From Bradyrhizobium lablabi (GTDB lineage Bacteria; Pseudomonadota; Alphaproteobacteria; Rhizobiales; Xanthobacteraceae), in contig NZ_JAFCJK010000007.1 in NCBI RefSeq assembly GCF_018131005.1, positions 124,001 through 188,000 on the forward strand: DNA of 64,000 nt, written 5' to 3'. Of the stretch, positions 27,665 to 35,897 are shown in pieces. A model generated the notes under the pieces. The model searched no databases, was not told the DNA's origin, and saw only the letters and a program-made list of their open reading frames with translations. Position numbers and translations under genes: made by a program. The first letter of the stretch is position 1; each line of letters starts with the position of its first letter.

Positions 27665-28434
27665 GTGCCGACCGCGCCTTCCGCCTTTGCGCGGCCACGG
27701 TCCATCGCCTCCCGCATGGTGCGCACGGTTTCGGCGATGCCGACGAACAGCGCCTCACCCATCATGAAGTAGCCGATGTTGAGCTCGCGGATCTCCGGCA
27801 GCGTCGCGATCGTTTCTGCCGTCGCATAGTCGAGTCCATGTCCGGCATGGACTTCAAGCCCGGCGGCATGGGCCAATCTCGCGCCCTCGACGATGCGTTT
27901 CCACTCGGCCTCCGCCTTGTCCTTGTGGCCGTCGACCACCGCGTCGCACCAGCCGCCGGTATGGAGCTCGATCACCGGCGCCTTCAGCTTCGCCGCCGTC
28001 TCGATCTGCCGGGGATCGGCGGCGATGAACAGCGACACCCGAATGCCGGCATCGCCCAGTCGGGCGATGAACGGCGCCAGCACGTTGTGGAGGCCTGCCA
28101 CGTCGAGGCCACCTTCGGTGGTGAGTTCCTGACGTCGCTCCGGCACCAGGCACACCGCATGCGGCTTTGTGGCGAGCGAAATCCGCAGCATGTCGTCGGT
28201 CGCCGCCATCTCGAAATTCAGGGGCTTCGAAATCTCGGCCTTCAGCCGCGCCATGTCCTCGTCGCGGATGTGGCGGCGATCCTCCCGCAGATGCGCGGTG
28301 ATGCCGTCGGCGCCGGCCGCAATCGCGGCAAGCGCCAGACGCACCGGATCGGGCCGCACACCGGCCCGCGCGTTGCGCAGGGTCGCGACATGATCGACAT
28401 TGACGCCGAGGCGAAGCGGAGGAGCCTTGAACAT
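27661..28434 (-). CDS. pdxJ: Pyridoxine 5'-phosphate synthase
   Basis: Last ring-closing step of DXP-dependent vitamin B6 synthesis. The 257-aa protein has LRLGVNVDHVATLRNAR at the N terminus, GITAHLREDRRHI with catalytic His and Arg, and HAGHGLDY near the end. The ATG at 28434 is chosen; upstream frame runs into a palindromic repeat. Overlaps acpS by 4 bp. Confidence 0.96.
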   Translation of the reverse strand: MFKAPPLRLGVNVDHVATLRNARAGVRPDPVRLALAAIAAGADGITAHLREDRRHIRDEDMARLKAEISKPLNFEMAATDDMLRISLATKPHAVCLVPERRQELTTEGGLDVAGLHNVLAPFIARLGDAGIRVSLFIAADPRQIETAAKLKAPVIELHTGGWCDAVVDGHKDKAEAEWKRIVEGARLAHAAGLEVHAGHGLDYATAETIATLPEIRELNIGYFMMGEALFVGIAETVRTMREAMDRGRAKAEGAVGT

Positions 28435-28466
28435 TCTTCTGACCTGCCAATCCAAGCCGTCAAGCG

Positions 28467-28522
28467 CGGGCTTGACCCGCCCATCAATCATTCTTGAAAA
28501 TTGGGTTGCCGGGTCAAGCCCG
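28467..28522. repeat. REP-like palindromic intergenic repeat
   Basis: CGGGCTTGACCCG (28467-28479) and CGGGTCAAGCCCG (28510-28522) are perfect reverse complements 30 bp apart, followed by GCAATGACGAG. The unit resembles a repeat family I recall from Bradyrhizobium and Rhodopseudomonas intergenic DNA. It fills the gap between rsh and pdxJ. Confidence 0.65.
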
Positions 28523-28536
28523 GCAATGACGAGAAT

Positions 28537-30828
28537 CTACCCATTGACGCGCTCGACCCGTGCGACCACGGCCTTGGCACGCAGCTGGGCGATGATGGCG
28601 CTGAGATGCTTGAGATCATAGACCTCGAGATCGATGGTCAGTTCCGTGAAGTCCGGTGAGCGGCGCGACATATGGATATTGTCGATATTGCCGTCATGCT
28701 CGGCGATCACGGTCGCGATCTGGGCGAGGCTGCCGGGCTCGTTGACATTGTGGACCAGGATGCGTGCAGGAAAACGTTGCGGCATCGTCTCGTCGATGTC
28801 CCAGCGCACGTCGAGCCAGCGCTCCGGCTCCTCCTCAAAGTCCTTCAGCGCCGGCGACTGGATCGGATAGATCGTGATTCCCTCACCCGGCGTCACGATG
28901 CCGACGATGCGATCGCCCGGCACTGCGCCGCCATTGGGCGCGAATTTCACCGGCAGGTCGGAATTGATGCCGCGCACGGGGATCACCGAGGCGGCGCGCG
29001 CCGGATGCGGCTGCGACTGGGTCTTCAGCTTGGCGGCGAGGCCCTTCGTCGTGCCATAGCGCACCAGCCGCTCCTCCTTGTAGTCGGGATACATCGCCCG
29101 CGCGACGTCAGAGGCCTTTATTTCGCCGCGCCCGACCGAGGCCATCACGTCCTCGATCGAGGTGCGCGCCAGCCGCGGCAGCGCGCCCTTCAGCTTGTCG
29201 TCCGCATATTCGATCTTGGCGCGGGCAAACAGGCGGTCGACGATGCGGCGGCCCAGGCCGGCATACTGGTCACGCACCGCGTTGCGAGTGGCGCGCCGGA
29301 TCGCCGCGCGGGCCTTGCCGGTGACTGCAAGCGCCTCCCAGGCCGAAGGCGGCGCCGACTGCGCCTTCGAGGTCAGGACCTCGACCTCATCGCCGTTCTG
29401 CAGTTCGGACGACAGCGGAGCGAACTTGCCGTTGATCTTGCATCCGACCGCGCTGTTACCGACGTCGGTATGCACCGCATAAGCGAAATCGATCACGTTG
29501 GCCTGGCGCGGCAGCGCGATCAGCTTGCCCTTCGGCGTGAAGCAGAACACCTGATCATGGAACAGTTCGAGCTTGGTGTGCTCCAGAAATTCTTCCGGGT
29601 TGGCGCTGTCGGACAGGATCCCGATCGTGTGGCGCAGCCAGGCGAACGCATTGGATTCGTGCTTCAGCCGCTCGTTCGGCGAGCCCATCCCTTCCTTGTA
29701 GAAGGCGTGCGCCGCGATGCCGAATTCGGCTATCTGGTTCATGTCCTCGGTGCGGATCTGCAGCTCGACGCGCTGTTTACCGGGGCCGATCACGGTGGTG
29801 TGAATCGAGCGGTAGTCGTTCTGCTTGGGTGTCGAGATGTAGTCCTTGAACCGGCCCGGCACGACCGGCCAGGTCGTGTGGACGACACCGAGCGCGCGGT
29901 AGCAGGCGCCGACGTCGTCGAGGATGACACGGAAGCCGTAGATGTCCGACAATTGCTCGAAGCCGATCGACTTGCGCTCCATCTTGTTCCAGATCGAAAA
30001 CGGCTGTTTGCGGCGACCGAACACGCGCGCCGTGATGCCGTTCTTCAGCAGGTTCTTCGAGAGCTGGGTTTCGATCTCTCCGATCAGGTTGCGGTTGCGG
30101 TCGGCCAGCGTATCGAGGCGCTGCTTGACCACCGCATAGGCCTCCGGGTCGAGCACGAAGAAGGAAAGGTCCTCCAGCTCCTCGCGCATTTCCTGCATGC
30201 CCATGCGGCCGGCAAGCGGCGCGTAGATGTCGAGCGTCTCCTCGGCGATGCGGCGGCGCGAAGCCGGCGGCACGAATTCCAGCGTGCGCATGTTGTGCAG
30301 ACGGTCGGCAAGCTTGATCAGAAGCACGCGGACGTCGTCGGCGATCGCCAGCAGGAGCTTGCGCAAATTCTCGGCCTGCTTGGCCTCGCGCGAGACGAGC
30401 TCGAGCCGTTTCAGCTTGGTCAGGCCCTCGACCAGGGCCCCGATCTCATGGCCGAAAATATGATCGATCTCCGCACGCGTCGCCTCGGTGTCCTCGATCG
30501 TATCGTGCAGCAGGGCCGCAACGATCGTAGCGTCGTCGAGCTTGAGGTTGGTGAGGATCGCCGCGACCTCGAGCGGGTGCGAGAAATAGGGATCGCCTGA
30601 AGCGCGGGTCTGCGCGCCATGCGCCTTCATGGCGTAGACGTAGGCGCGGTTGAGCAAATCCTCGTTGGTATCCGGATTGTAGGAACGGACGCGCTCGACA
30701 AGGTCGTACTGCCGCATCATCCGCGCCCGCGGCTTCGCCGGCTTCTCCGCTGGGGATGACGCCGGCGCCACCGCGACCGTTTCGGTCGCAGCCTGCATCT
30801 GGCTGGAACTGCGGCGCCGATACGCCAT
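28537..30828 (-). CDS. rsh: Bifunctional (p)ppGpp synthetase/hydrolase
   Basis: Makes and degrades the stringent-response alarmone. The 763-aa protein has an HD hydrolase domain (ALLHDTIEDTEAT, RLHNMRTLEF), a synthetase domain (GFRVILDDVGACYRALG, PKQNDYRSIHTTVIGP), a TGS domain (IALPRQANVIDFAYAVHTDVG) and a C-terminal ACT domain. Both catalytic halves look intact, as for the single Rsh of alphaproteobacteria. The ATG at 30828 is chosen; the first 40 residues are low complexity and a later start near MMRQYDLV is possible. Confidence 0.95.
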   Translation of the reverse strand: MAYRRRSSSQMQAATETVAVAPASSPAEKPAKPRARMMRQYDLVERVRSYNPDTNEDLLNRAYVYAMKAHGAQTRASGDPYFSHPLEVAAILTNLKLDDATIVAALLHDTIEDTEATRAEIDHIFGHEIGALVEGLTKLKRLELVSREAKQAENLRKLLLAIADDVRVLLIKLADRLHNMRTLEFVPPASRRRIAEETLDIYAPLAGRMGMQEMREELEDLSFFVLDPEAYAVVKQRLDTLADRNRNLIGEIETQLSKNLLKNGITARVFGRRKQPFSIWNKMERKSIGFEQLSDIYGFRVILDDVGACYRALGVVHTTWPVVPGRFKDYISTPKQNDYRSIHTTVIGPGKQRVELQIRTEDMNQIAEFGIAAHAFYKEGMGSPNERLKHESNAFAWLRHTIGILSDSANPEEFLEHTKLELFHDQVFCFTPKGKLIALPRQANVIDFAYAVHTDVGNSAVGCKINGKFAPLSSELQNGDEVEVLTSKAQSAPPSAWEALAVTGKARAAIRRATRNAVRDQYAGLGRRIVDRLFARAKIEYADDKLKGALPRLARTSIEDVMASVGRGEIKASDVARAMYPDYKEERLVRYGTTKGLAAKLKTQSQPHPARAASVIPVRGINSDLPVKFAPNGGAVPGDRIVGIVTPGEGITIYPIQSPALKDFEEEPERWLDVRWDIDETMPQRFPARILVHNVNEPGSLAQIATVIAEHDGNIDNIHMSRRSPDFTELTIDLEVYDLKHLSAIIAQLRAKAVVARVERVNG

Positions 30829-30973
30829 TGCCTCAATGCCCTCCGTGCGGGCCGGAACCGGCCATCCCTTCACAATCTAGTGCGCTTTCGATGCAAGCTG
30901 CACCCCTGCGCGGGGCACCGGACCGTTCAATTTCCCGCGTCCCCCTAGGACGCATCGTAACCGCAAAATTGTC

Positions 30974-31009
30974 AACAAAAGCAAAGGCCCGGAACGATGT
31001 CCGGGCCTT
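30974..31009 (-). terminator. Rho-independent terminator after rpoZ
   Basis: On the minus strand AAGGCCCGGA and TCCGGGCCTT form a perfect 10-bp stem around a 6-base loop, followed by TGCTTTTG. It lies 40 bp past the rpoZ stop, so rsh probably has its own promoter. Confidence 0.85.
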
Positions 31010-31048
31010 GAATCAATTTCTGCTGGGAGCGTAGCCGCAAATCCCGGG

Positions 31049-31441
31049 TCACTCGTCTTCCTCGGGCTGCTCTTCCGGCGGCGCCAAGCCTTCGAGCCCC
31101 TTGAGCAGCTCTTCCTCGGTCATGCGTTCGACCGCAACCTCGGTGTCGTCGGCATCGACGCTGGCACCCGCGGAACCAATCAGTGGCACCGTGTCGGGTT
31201 CGGGCTCGTCCACCTCGACGAACTTTTGCAAGGAATGCACGAGTTCCTCGCGCAGGTCTTCCGGCGAAATCGTGGAGTCGGCGATCTCGCGCAGCGACAC
31301 GACCGGATTCTTGTCGTTGTCGCGATCAACCGTGAGTTGCGAGCCTGAAGAGATCATGCGGGCGCGGTGCGCGGCCAACAGAACGAGGTCGAAGCGGTTG
31401 TCGACCTTATCAATGCAATCTTCAACGGTGACGCGAGCCAT
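31049..31441 (-). CDS. rpoZ: RNA polymerase omega subunit
   Basis: Assists RNA polymerase assembly and ppGpp sensing. The 130-aa protein has MARVTVEDCIDKVDNRFDL and LVLLAAHRARMISSGSQ, the family signature, and a long acidic tail usual in alphaproteobacteria. The ATG at 31441 is the conserved start. Located beside rsh and ended by a strong terminator. Confidence 0.96.
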   Translation of the reverse strand: MARVTVEDCIDKVDNRFDLVLLAAHRARMISSGSQLTVDRDNDKNPVVSLREIADSTISPEDLREELVHSLQKFVEVDEPEPDTVPLIGSAGASVDADDTEVAVERMTEEELLKGLEGLAPPEEQPEEDE

Positions 31442-31800
31442 TTCGAGGCGCTCCGTGGTAGAAGGGACCAAATATGCTGGTTATGAGGGTTAGTTATAGC
31501 GGCCGCAGGCCTTTCGCAAGGCAAAATTTGTGATTTGCCTTCCAGGCAGGCTCTGCTACCCCCCTGCGCCAGGGCCAGTAAGGCCGGAGTGTCTGACGAC
31601 ATGTCCTCGTTGCTGTCTCGGACAGGTAAATCTCTGCATTGCGATGTCAAAAGTCTAGGCTTTTTGCCCTCGCGTCACCATAATTGCGGTGGTGACTGTC
31701 GTGGGGAAGATTCACCGAACTTTAGGCAGCACGGCTGGAAATTGCGCGCGGTCTGTCGCCGCTGCGCTAAGAACGCTAACAACCACACGAGAACACTTTG
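31442..31800. other. Gene-free divergent region between rpoZ and the NYN gene
   Basis: About 360 bp holding the promoters of the two divergent genes. I see no credible gene, tRNA or riboswitch in it. Confidence 0.6.
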
Positions 31801-32433
31801 ATGTCGTCACCAGTTTCCAACAAGATCGCGCTCTTCATCGACGGAGCCAATCTTTACGCAACCGCAAAAACGCTCGGCTTCGACATCGACTACAAGCGCC
31901 TTCTCAAGGAATTCCAGGGCCGCGGCACGCTGCTGCGCGCGTTCTATTACACGGCGATCATCGAGGACCAGGAGTATTCGTCGATCCGTCCGCTGATCGA
32001 TTGGCTCGACTACAACGGCTACACCGTCGTCACCAAGGCGACCAAGGAATTCATCGATGCGAGCGGCCGCCGCAAGGTGAAGGGCAACATGGACATCGAG
32101 CTCGCCGTCGACGCCATGGAGCTCGCCGAGCACATCGACCAGATGATCCTGTTCTCCGGCGACGGCGACTTCCGCTCTCTGGTGGAGGCCGTGCAGCGCC
32201 GCGGCGTTCGCGTCACCGTGATCTCCACCATCGCCAGCCAGCCGCCAATGATCGCCGACGAGTTGCGCCGCCAGGCCGATGTTTTCACGGACCTTGTGGA
32301 GCTGCAATCCAAGCTTGGCCGCGATCCCTCCGAGCGACCGGCCCCGCGCGAGCCGCGCCATCACTCCCCGCAATTTCTCCAGCGCGCGACCACCATGGCG
32401 CCCCGGGGGGGCGATGACGATTTCGACGAGTAG
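31801..32433 (+). CDS. NYN domain (LabA/DUF88) protein
   Basis: A 210-aa protein of the PIN-like NYN nuclease family. It has the N-terminal IALFIDGANLYATAK motif (Asp14) and acidic residues in MDIELAVDAMELAEH and ILFSGDGDFRSLV, consistent with a metal-dependent ribonuclease site. The C terminus is basic and disordered. The ATG at 31801 follows an in-frame TTG. It overlaps the glycosylase gene by 20 bp, so they are probably cotranscribed. Confidence 0.88.
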   Translation: MSSPVSNKIALFIDGANLYATAKTLGFDIDYKRLLKEFQGRGTLLRAFYYTAIIEDQEYSSIRPLIDWLDYNGYTVVTKATKEFIDASGRRKVKGNMDIELAVDAMELAEHIDQMILFSGDGDFRSLVEAVQRRGVRVTVISTIASQPPMIADELRRQADVFTDLVELQSKLGRDPSERPAPREPRHHSPQFLQRATTMAPRGGDDDFDE

Positions 32434-33082
32434 CCTCGTCCCCGCAGCCGCCAGACCCGATCGCAATTGCCCGCTCTGCCCAAGGTTGGCTGATTTCCGC
32501 GCTCAGGCGCGCGCGAGAGAGCCGGACTGGTTCAATTCGCCGGTGGATTCGTTTGGCGACGCCAATGCGCGGCTTTTGATCGTTGGGCTCGCGCCAGGAC
32601 TTCAAGGCGCCAATCGCACCGGCCGTCCTTTCACCGGCGACTATGCGGGCGACCTCCTCTATGCCACCCTGCTGGAATACGGCTTTGCCAGCGGCACCTA
32701 TCGGGCGCGGCCCGACGATGGATTGCAGCTGGTCGATTGCCGGATCAGCAATGCGGTGCGTTGCGTGCCGCCGCAGAACAAGCCGCTGCCGGCGGAGATC
32801 AACACCTGCCGGCAGTTCCTGGGCGCCACCATTGCCTCCATGCCGAAGCTCAGTGCAATGGTCCTGCTCGGCCGGATCGCGCACGAATCAACTTTGAAGG
32901 CGCTCGGCCTTCGCCTCGCAGCCGCGCCCTTTGCGCACGGTGCCGTGCATATGGCGAACAGCGGGATCAAGCTCTACGACAGCTATCACTGCTCGCGCTA
33001 CAATACGAACACGGGCGTGCTCACGGCCGACATGTTCCGCAATGTGTTCGCGACCGTGCGCAAGGATCTCAATAGAGCGTGA
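32414..33082 (+). CDS. Family 5 (type B) uracil-DNA glycosylase
   Basis: Removes uracil and related bases from DNA. The 222-aa protein has CPLCPRL (Cys19, Cys22) and further cysteines in DCRISNAVRCVPPQNK, which together fit an iron-sulphur cluster. Motif A reads GLAPGLQGANRTGRPFTGD, characteristic of the UdgB group, and a C-terminal DSYHCSR motif is present. Overlaps the end of the NYN gene. Confidence 0.9.
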   Translation: MTISTSSLVPAAARPDRNCPLCPRLADFRAQARAREPDWFNSPVDSFGDANARLLIVGLAPGLQGANRTGRPFTGDYAGDLLYATLLEYGFASGTYRARPDDGLQLVDCRISNAVRCVPPQNKPLPAEINTCRQFLGATIASMPKLSAMVLLGRIAHESTLKALGLRLAAAPFAHGAVHMANSGIKLYDSYHCSRYNTNTGVLTADMFRNVFATVRKDLNRA

Positions 33083-33086
33083 TGCG

Positions 33087-33668
33087 CTAGGTTTTCTGTG
33101 GATGGGTCTTCAGCCATTCCAGCACGTCGCCGGCGTTCCTGTCGGGCGGAAACACGGGATAGAACAAATGCGTGATCCGCGCGTCGTCGATGATCAGCGC
33201 AAGCCGCTTGATCAACGTCTGACCTGCGACCGACATCGTCGGCAGGTTTAGCGCACGCGTGAGTTGTAGCGCCTCGTCGGACAGCACCGGAAACGGCAGA
33301 TGCAGCCGCGAGGCCATTTCGGTCTGGTAGGCATTGCTCTGCGTCGACAGGCCGAACACGTGGTTCACGCCGGCCGCCTTGAGCTCGGAGAACAGGTCGC
33401 GAAACGAGCAGGTCTGCGGGGTGCAGCCGCGCGCGCCCGGGATCAGATCCCAATCGTCGACCAGCCCGATCTTGCCGGGCTCGCCGGTTCGCGGATAGGC
33501 GAATAGCACGGTGCGGCCCTCGAGCGTCGCCAGCGCCACCGATGTATCATTGGTCGCGCGCAGCGAGACGTTCGGGATCGTCATGCCGGCCAGGTGCGCC
33601 GCACCACCATCGTCGACCGGGGCCGGAATCTTGCTCCAGTCGACGTCGAGGAGATTCGGTTGGGCCAT
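33087..33668 (-). CDS. Peroxiredoxin, PrxQ/BCP type
   Basis: A 193-aa thiol peroxidase that reduces peroxides. The peroxidatic Cys82 and resolving Cys87 lie in GCTPQTCSFRD, the spacing of the BCP/PrxQ group. No signal peptide, so cytoplasmic. The ATG at 33668 gives MAQPNLLDVDW; the longer frame begins in the gap to smpB. Its stop lies 4 bp from the end of the glycosylase gene (convergent). Confidence 0.85.
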   Translation of the reverse strand: MAQPNLLDVDWSKIPAPVDDGGAAHLAGMTIPNVSLRATNDTSVALATLEGRTVLFAYPRTGEPGKIGLVDDWDLIPGARGCTPQTCSFRDLFSELKAAGVNHVFGLSTQSNAYQTEMASRLHLPFPVLSDEALQLTRALNLPTMSVAGQTLIKRLALIIDDARITHLFYPVFPPDRNAGDVLEWLKTHPQKT

Positions 33669-33770
33669 GTCACGCTCCTTGATGATGCGAATAGCGAGTG
33701 GCGAATAGCGACTGGAAGAGCCGGGATGAACCCGTTCTGCTGCTCCGCTCACAGCTCGCCATTCGCCCTC

Positions 33771-34247
33771 TCATCCTCGCGCCCGCATCAGGCGGCCCTT
33801 CTCGCGGCCCCAGTCGCGCTTCTTCACCGTCTCGCGCTTGTCGTGGAGCTTCTTGCCCTTGGCGACAGCGAGCAGCAGCTTGGCACGGCCGCGCTCGTTG
33901 AAGTAGAGCTTGAGCGGAATGAGCGTCATGCCCTCGCGGTCGACGGCGCCCAGCAATTTGTTGATCTGCTTGCGATGCAGCAAGAGCTTCCGCGGCCGCT
34001 TCGGCTCGTGATTGAAGCGGTTAGCCTGCAGATATTCCGGAATGTTGGCGTTGATCAGCCAGAGCTCGCCGTTCTTGGAATCCGCATAGGATTCCGCGAT
34101 CGTGCTCTTGCCGCTGCGGATCGACTTCACCTCGGTGCCCGTCAGCGAGATGCCGGCCTCTATCGTATCCTCGATCGCATAGTTGAAGCGGGCCTTGCGG
34201 TTCTCGGCGACAACCTTGATGGGGCGTTCGTTCTTTTCGGCAGCCAC
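33771..34247 (-). CDS. smpB: SsrA-binding protein SmpB
   Basis: Partners tmRNA in ribosome rescue. The 158-aa protein starts with GTG at 34247, and has NRKARFNYAIEDTIEAGISL and the basic C-terminal tail KGKKLHDKRETVKKRDW that enters the mRNA channel. One base separates it from the end of mscL. The tmRNA gene is not in the window. Confidence 0.96.
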   Translation of the reverse strand: MAAEKNERPIKVVAENRKARFNYAIEDTIEAGISLTGTEVKSIRSGKSTIAESYADSKNGELWLINANIPEYLQANRFNHEPKRPRKLLLHRKQINKLLGAVDREGMTLIPLKLYFNERGRAKLLLAVAKGKKLHDKRETVKKRDWGREKGRLMRARG

Positions 34248-34248
34248 T

Positions 34249-34671
34249 TTAGCTCTTCTTGAGGAGGTCTCGGATTTCCGTCAGAAGCTCGGCCTCGCGG
34301 GTCGGCTTCGGAGGTGTCGCGGGCGCGACCTCTTCCTTGCGCTTGAACTGGTTCATGGCGCGAATGACCATGAACAGCACGAAGGCGACGATCAGGAAGT
34401 TGAGCGTCAGCGTCAGGAAGTTGCCCCAGGCCAGCACGGCGCCCTGCTTCTTGGCGTCGGCGAGGTTGCTGGCGGTCACCGACTTCGCGAGCGGCGTAAA
34501 GTAGTTGGAGAAGTCGAGACCACCGGTGATCGCGCCGATGACGGGCATGATGATGTCGCCGACGAGCGAGGTCACGATGCCGCCGAAGGCCGCGCCGATG
34601 ATGACGCCGACCGCGAGATCGACGACGTTGCCCTTCATCGCGAATTCGCGAAACTCCTTCAGCATGCCCAT
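34249..34671 (-). CDS. mscL: Large-conductance mechanosensitive channel
   Basis: Emergency osmotic release channel. The 140-aa protein has MLKEFREFAMKGNVVDLAVG and GVIIGAAFGGIVTSLVGDIIMP (first helix), a periplasmic loop, a second helix and a charged C-terminal bundle. The ATG at 34671 has GAGGGGA immediately upstream; the 34665 ATG is an alternative. Lies between dapA and smpB on the same strand. Confidence 0.95.
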   Translation of the reverse strand: MGMLKEFREFAMKGNVVDLAVGVIIGAAFGGIVTSLVGDIIMPVIGAITGGLDFSNYFTPLAKSVTASNLADAKKQGAVLAWGNFLTLTLNFLIVAFVLFMVIRAMNQFKRKEEVAPATPPKPTREAELLTEIRDLLKKS

Positions 34672-34724
34672 TCCCCTCTCTTCGAGGTTCCGCACCGGAT
34701 CGTTCATGGCAGTCACCGGCAGGC

Positions 34725-35615
34725 TCAGTTGATCAGGCCGGCATGAACCATGGCGCTGCGCACGGCAGCGCGCGTTGACTCGGCGACGGGCACCATGGGC
34801 AGGCGCAGCTTCTCGTCCATCTTGCCGAGCAGCGACATCGCGTATTTGATCGGCGCCGGATTGCTCTCGATGAAGAGGTTGGTGTGCAGCGGCATCAACT
34901 TGTCGTGGATCCGCAACGCCGCGGTCACGTCGCCCTTCTGCCAGGCGGCCTGGAATTCCGAGCACAGCCGCGGCGCGACGTTCGAGGTCACCGAGATGCA
35001 ACCATGGCCGCCATGCGCCATATAGCCGAGGATCGTCGCGTCCTCGCCGGACAGTTGATTGAAGTCCTCGCCCATCGCCGCGCGCTGCTGCGAGACCCGC
35101 ACCATGCTGGCGGTTGCGTCCTTGACGCCGGCGATGTTCTTCAGTTCGAACAGCCGCTTCATGGTGTCGACCGACATGTCGATCACCGAACGCGGCGGGA
35201 TATTGTAGATGATGATCGGAATGCCGATCGCATCGTTGATCGCCTTGAAGTGCTGGTACATGCCTTCCTGGGTCGGCTTGTTGTAATAGGGCGTCACGAT
35301 CAGCACCGCTTGCGCGCCCGCTTTCTCGGCATGCTCGGACAGTTCAATCGCCTCCTTGGTGGAGTTCGAGCCGGCGCCGGCGATCACGGGCACCCTGCCC
35401 TTGGCCTCCTCGATGCACCACTCGACCACTTTCTTGTGCTCGTCATGGCTGAGCGTCGGGCTCTCGCCGGTCGTGCCGACCGGCACAAGGCCATGCGTGC
35501 CTTCGGCGATCTGCCAGTTCACGAGGCTGCGGAAGGCCGCTTCGTCGACCGAGCCGTTCTTGAAGGGCGTGACCAAGGCGGTGAAAGAACCCCGGAATTT
35601 TGTCTTGGCTGCCAT
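34725..35615 (-). CDS. dapA: 4-hydroxy-tetrahydrodipicolinate synthase
   Basis: First committed step of lysine and diaminopimelate synthesis. The 296-aa protein has GTTGESPTLS, the TPYYNKPTQ tyrosine motif and Schiff-base Lys165 in IAGVKDAT. A perfect GGAGG precedes the ATG at 35615; the open frame upstream of it is not coding. Divergent from the transglycosylase gene. Confidence 0.96.
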   Translation of the reverse strand: MAAKTKFRGSFTALVTPFKNGSVDEAAFRSLVNWQIAEGTHGLVPVGTTGESPTLSHDEHKKVVEWCIEEAKGRVPVIAGAGSNSTKEAIELSEHAEKAGAQAVLIVTPYYNKPTQEGMYQHFKAINDAIGIPIIIYNIPPRSVIDMSVDTMKRLFELKNIAGVKDATASMVRVSQQRAAMGEDFNQLSGEDATILGYMAHGGHGCISVTSNVAPRLCSEFQAAWQKGDVTAALRIHDKLMPLHTNLFIESNPAPIKYAMSLLGKMDEKLRLPMVPVAESTRAAVRSAMVHAGLIN

Positions 35616-35897
35616 GGATTTCCTCCAAACGCTTTGGGCTTGCGGCTTGGCTGCCGGGCTCGGATTTGACGCGTTTCTCGCCGGAGCCAATAACCGGCCC
35701 ATGCGAAAACGCCATGAAAGACGATTCATATCGGGTCTGGCAGGCGGGTGAAAGGCCGCGCCGTAGCCATCCAGCCGCGATTTTGCCGTGGTGCTGGCGC
35801 AAACAGCCGCACCAGCGACGTTTTTTAGCATTTTGTCCACATATTCAATCGAATAAGGCTCGAGCGATCCAATGATTCGCCGCCGCAGAGGACTTCC

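Noticed and set aside
28672..30600. 642-aa plus-strand open frame
   Set aside because: Antisense shadow of the (p)ppGpp synthetase gene, with arginine- and leucine-rich composition and no motif.
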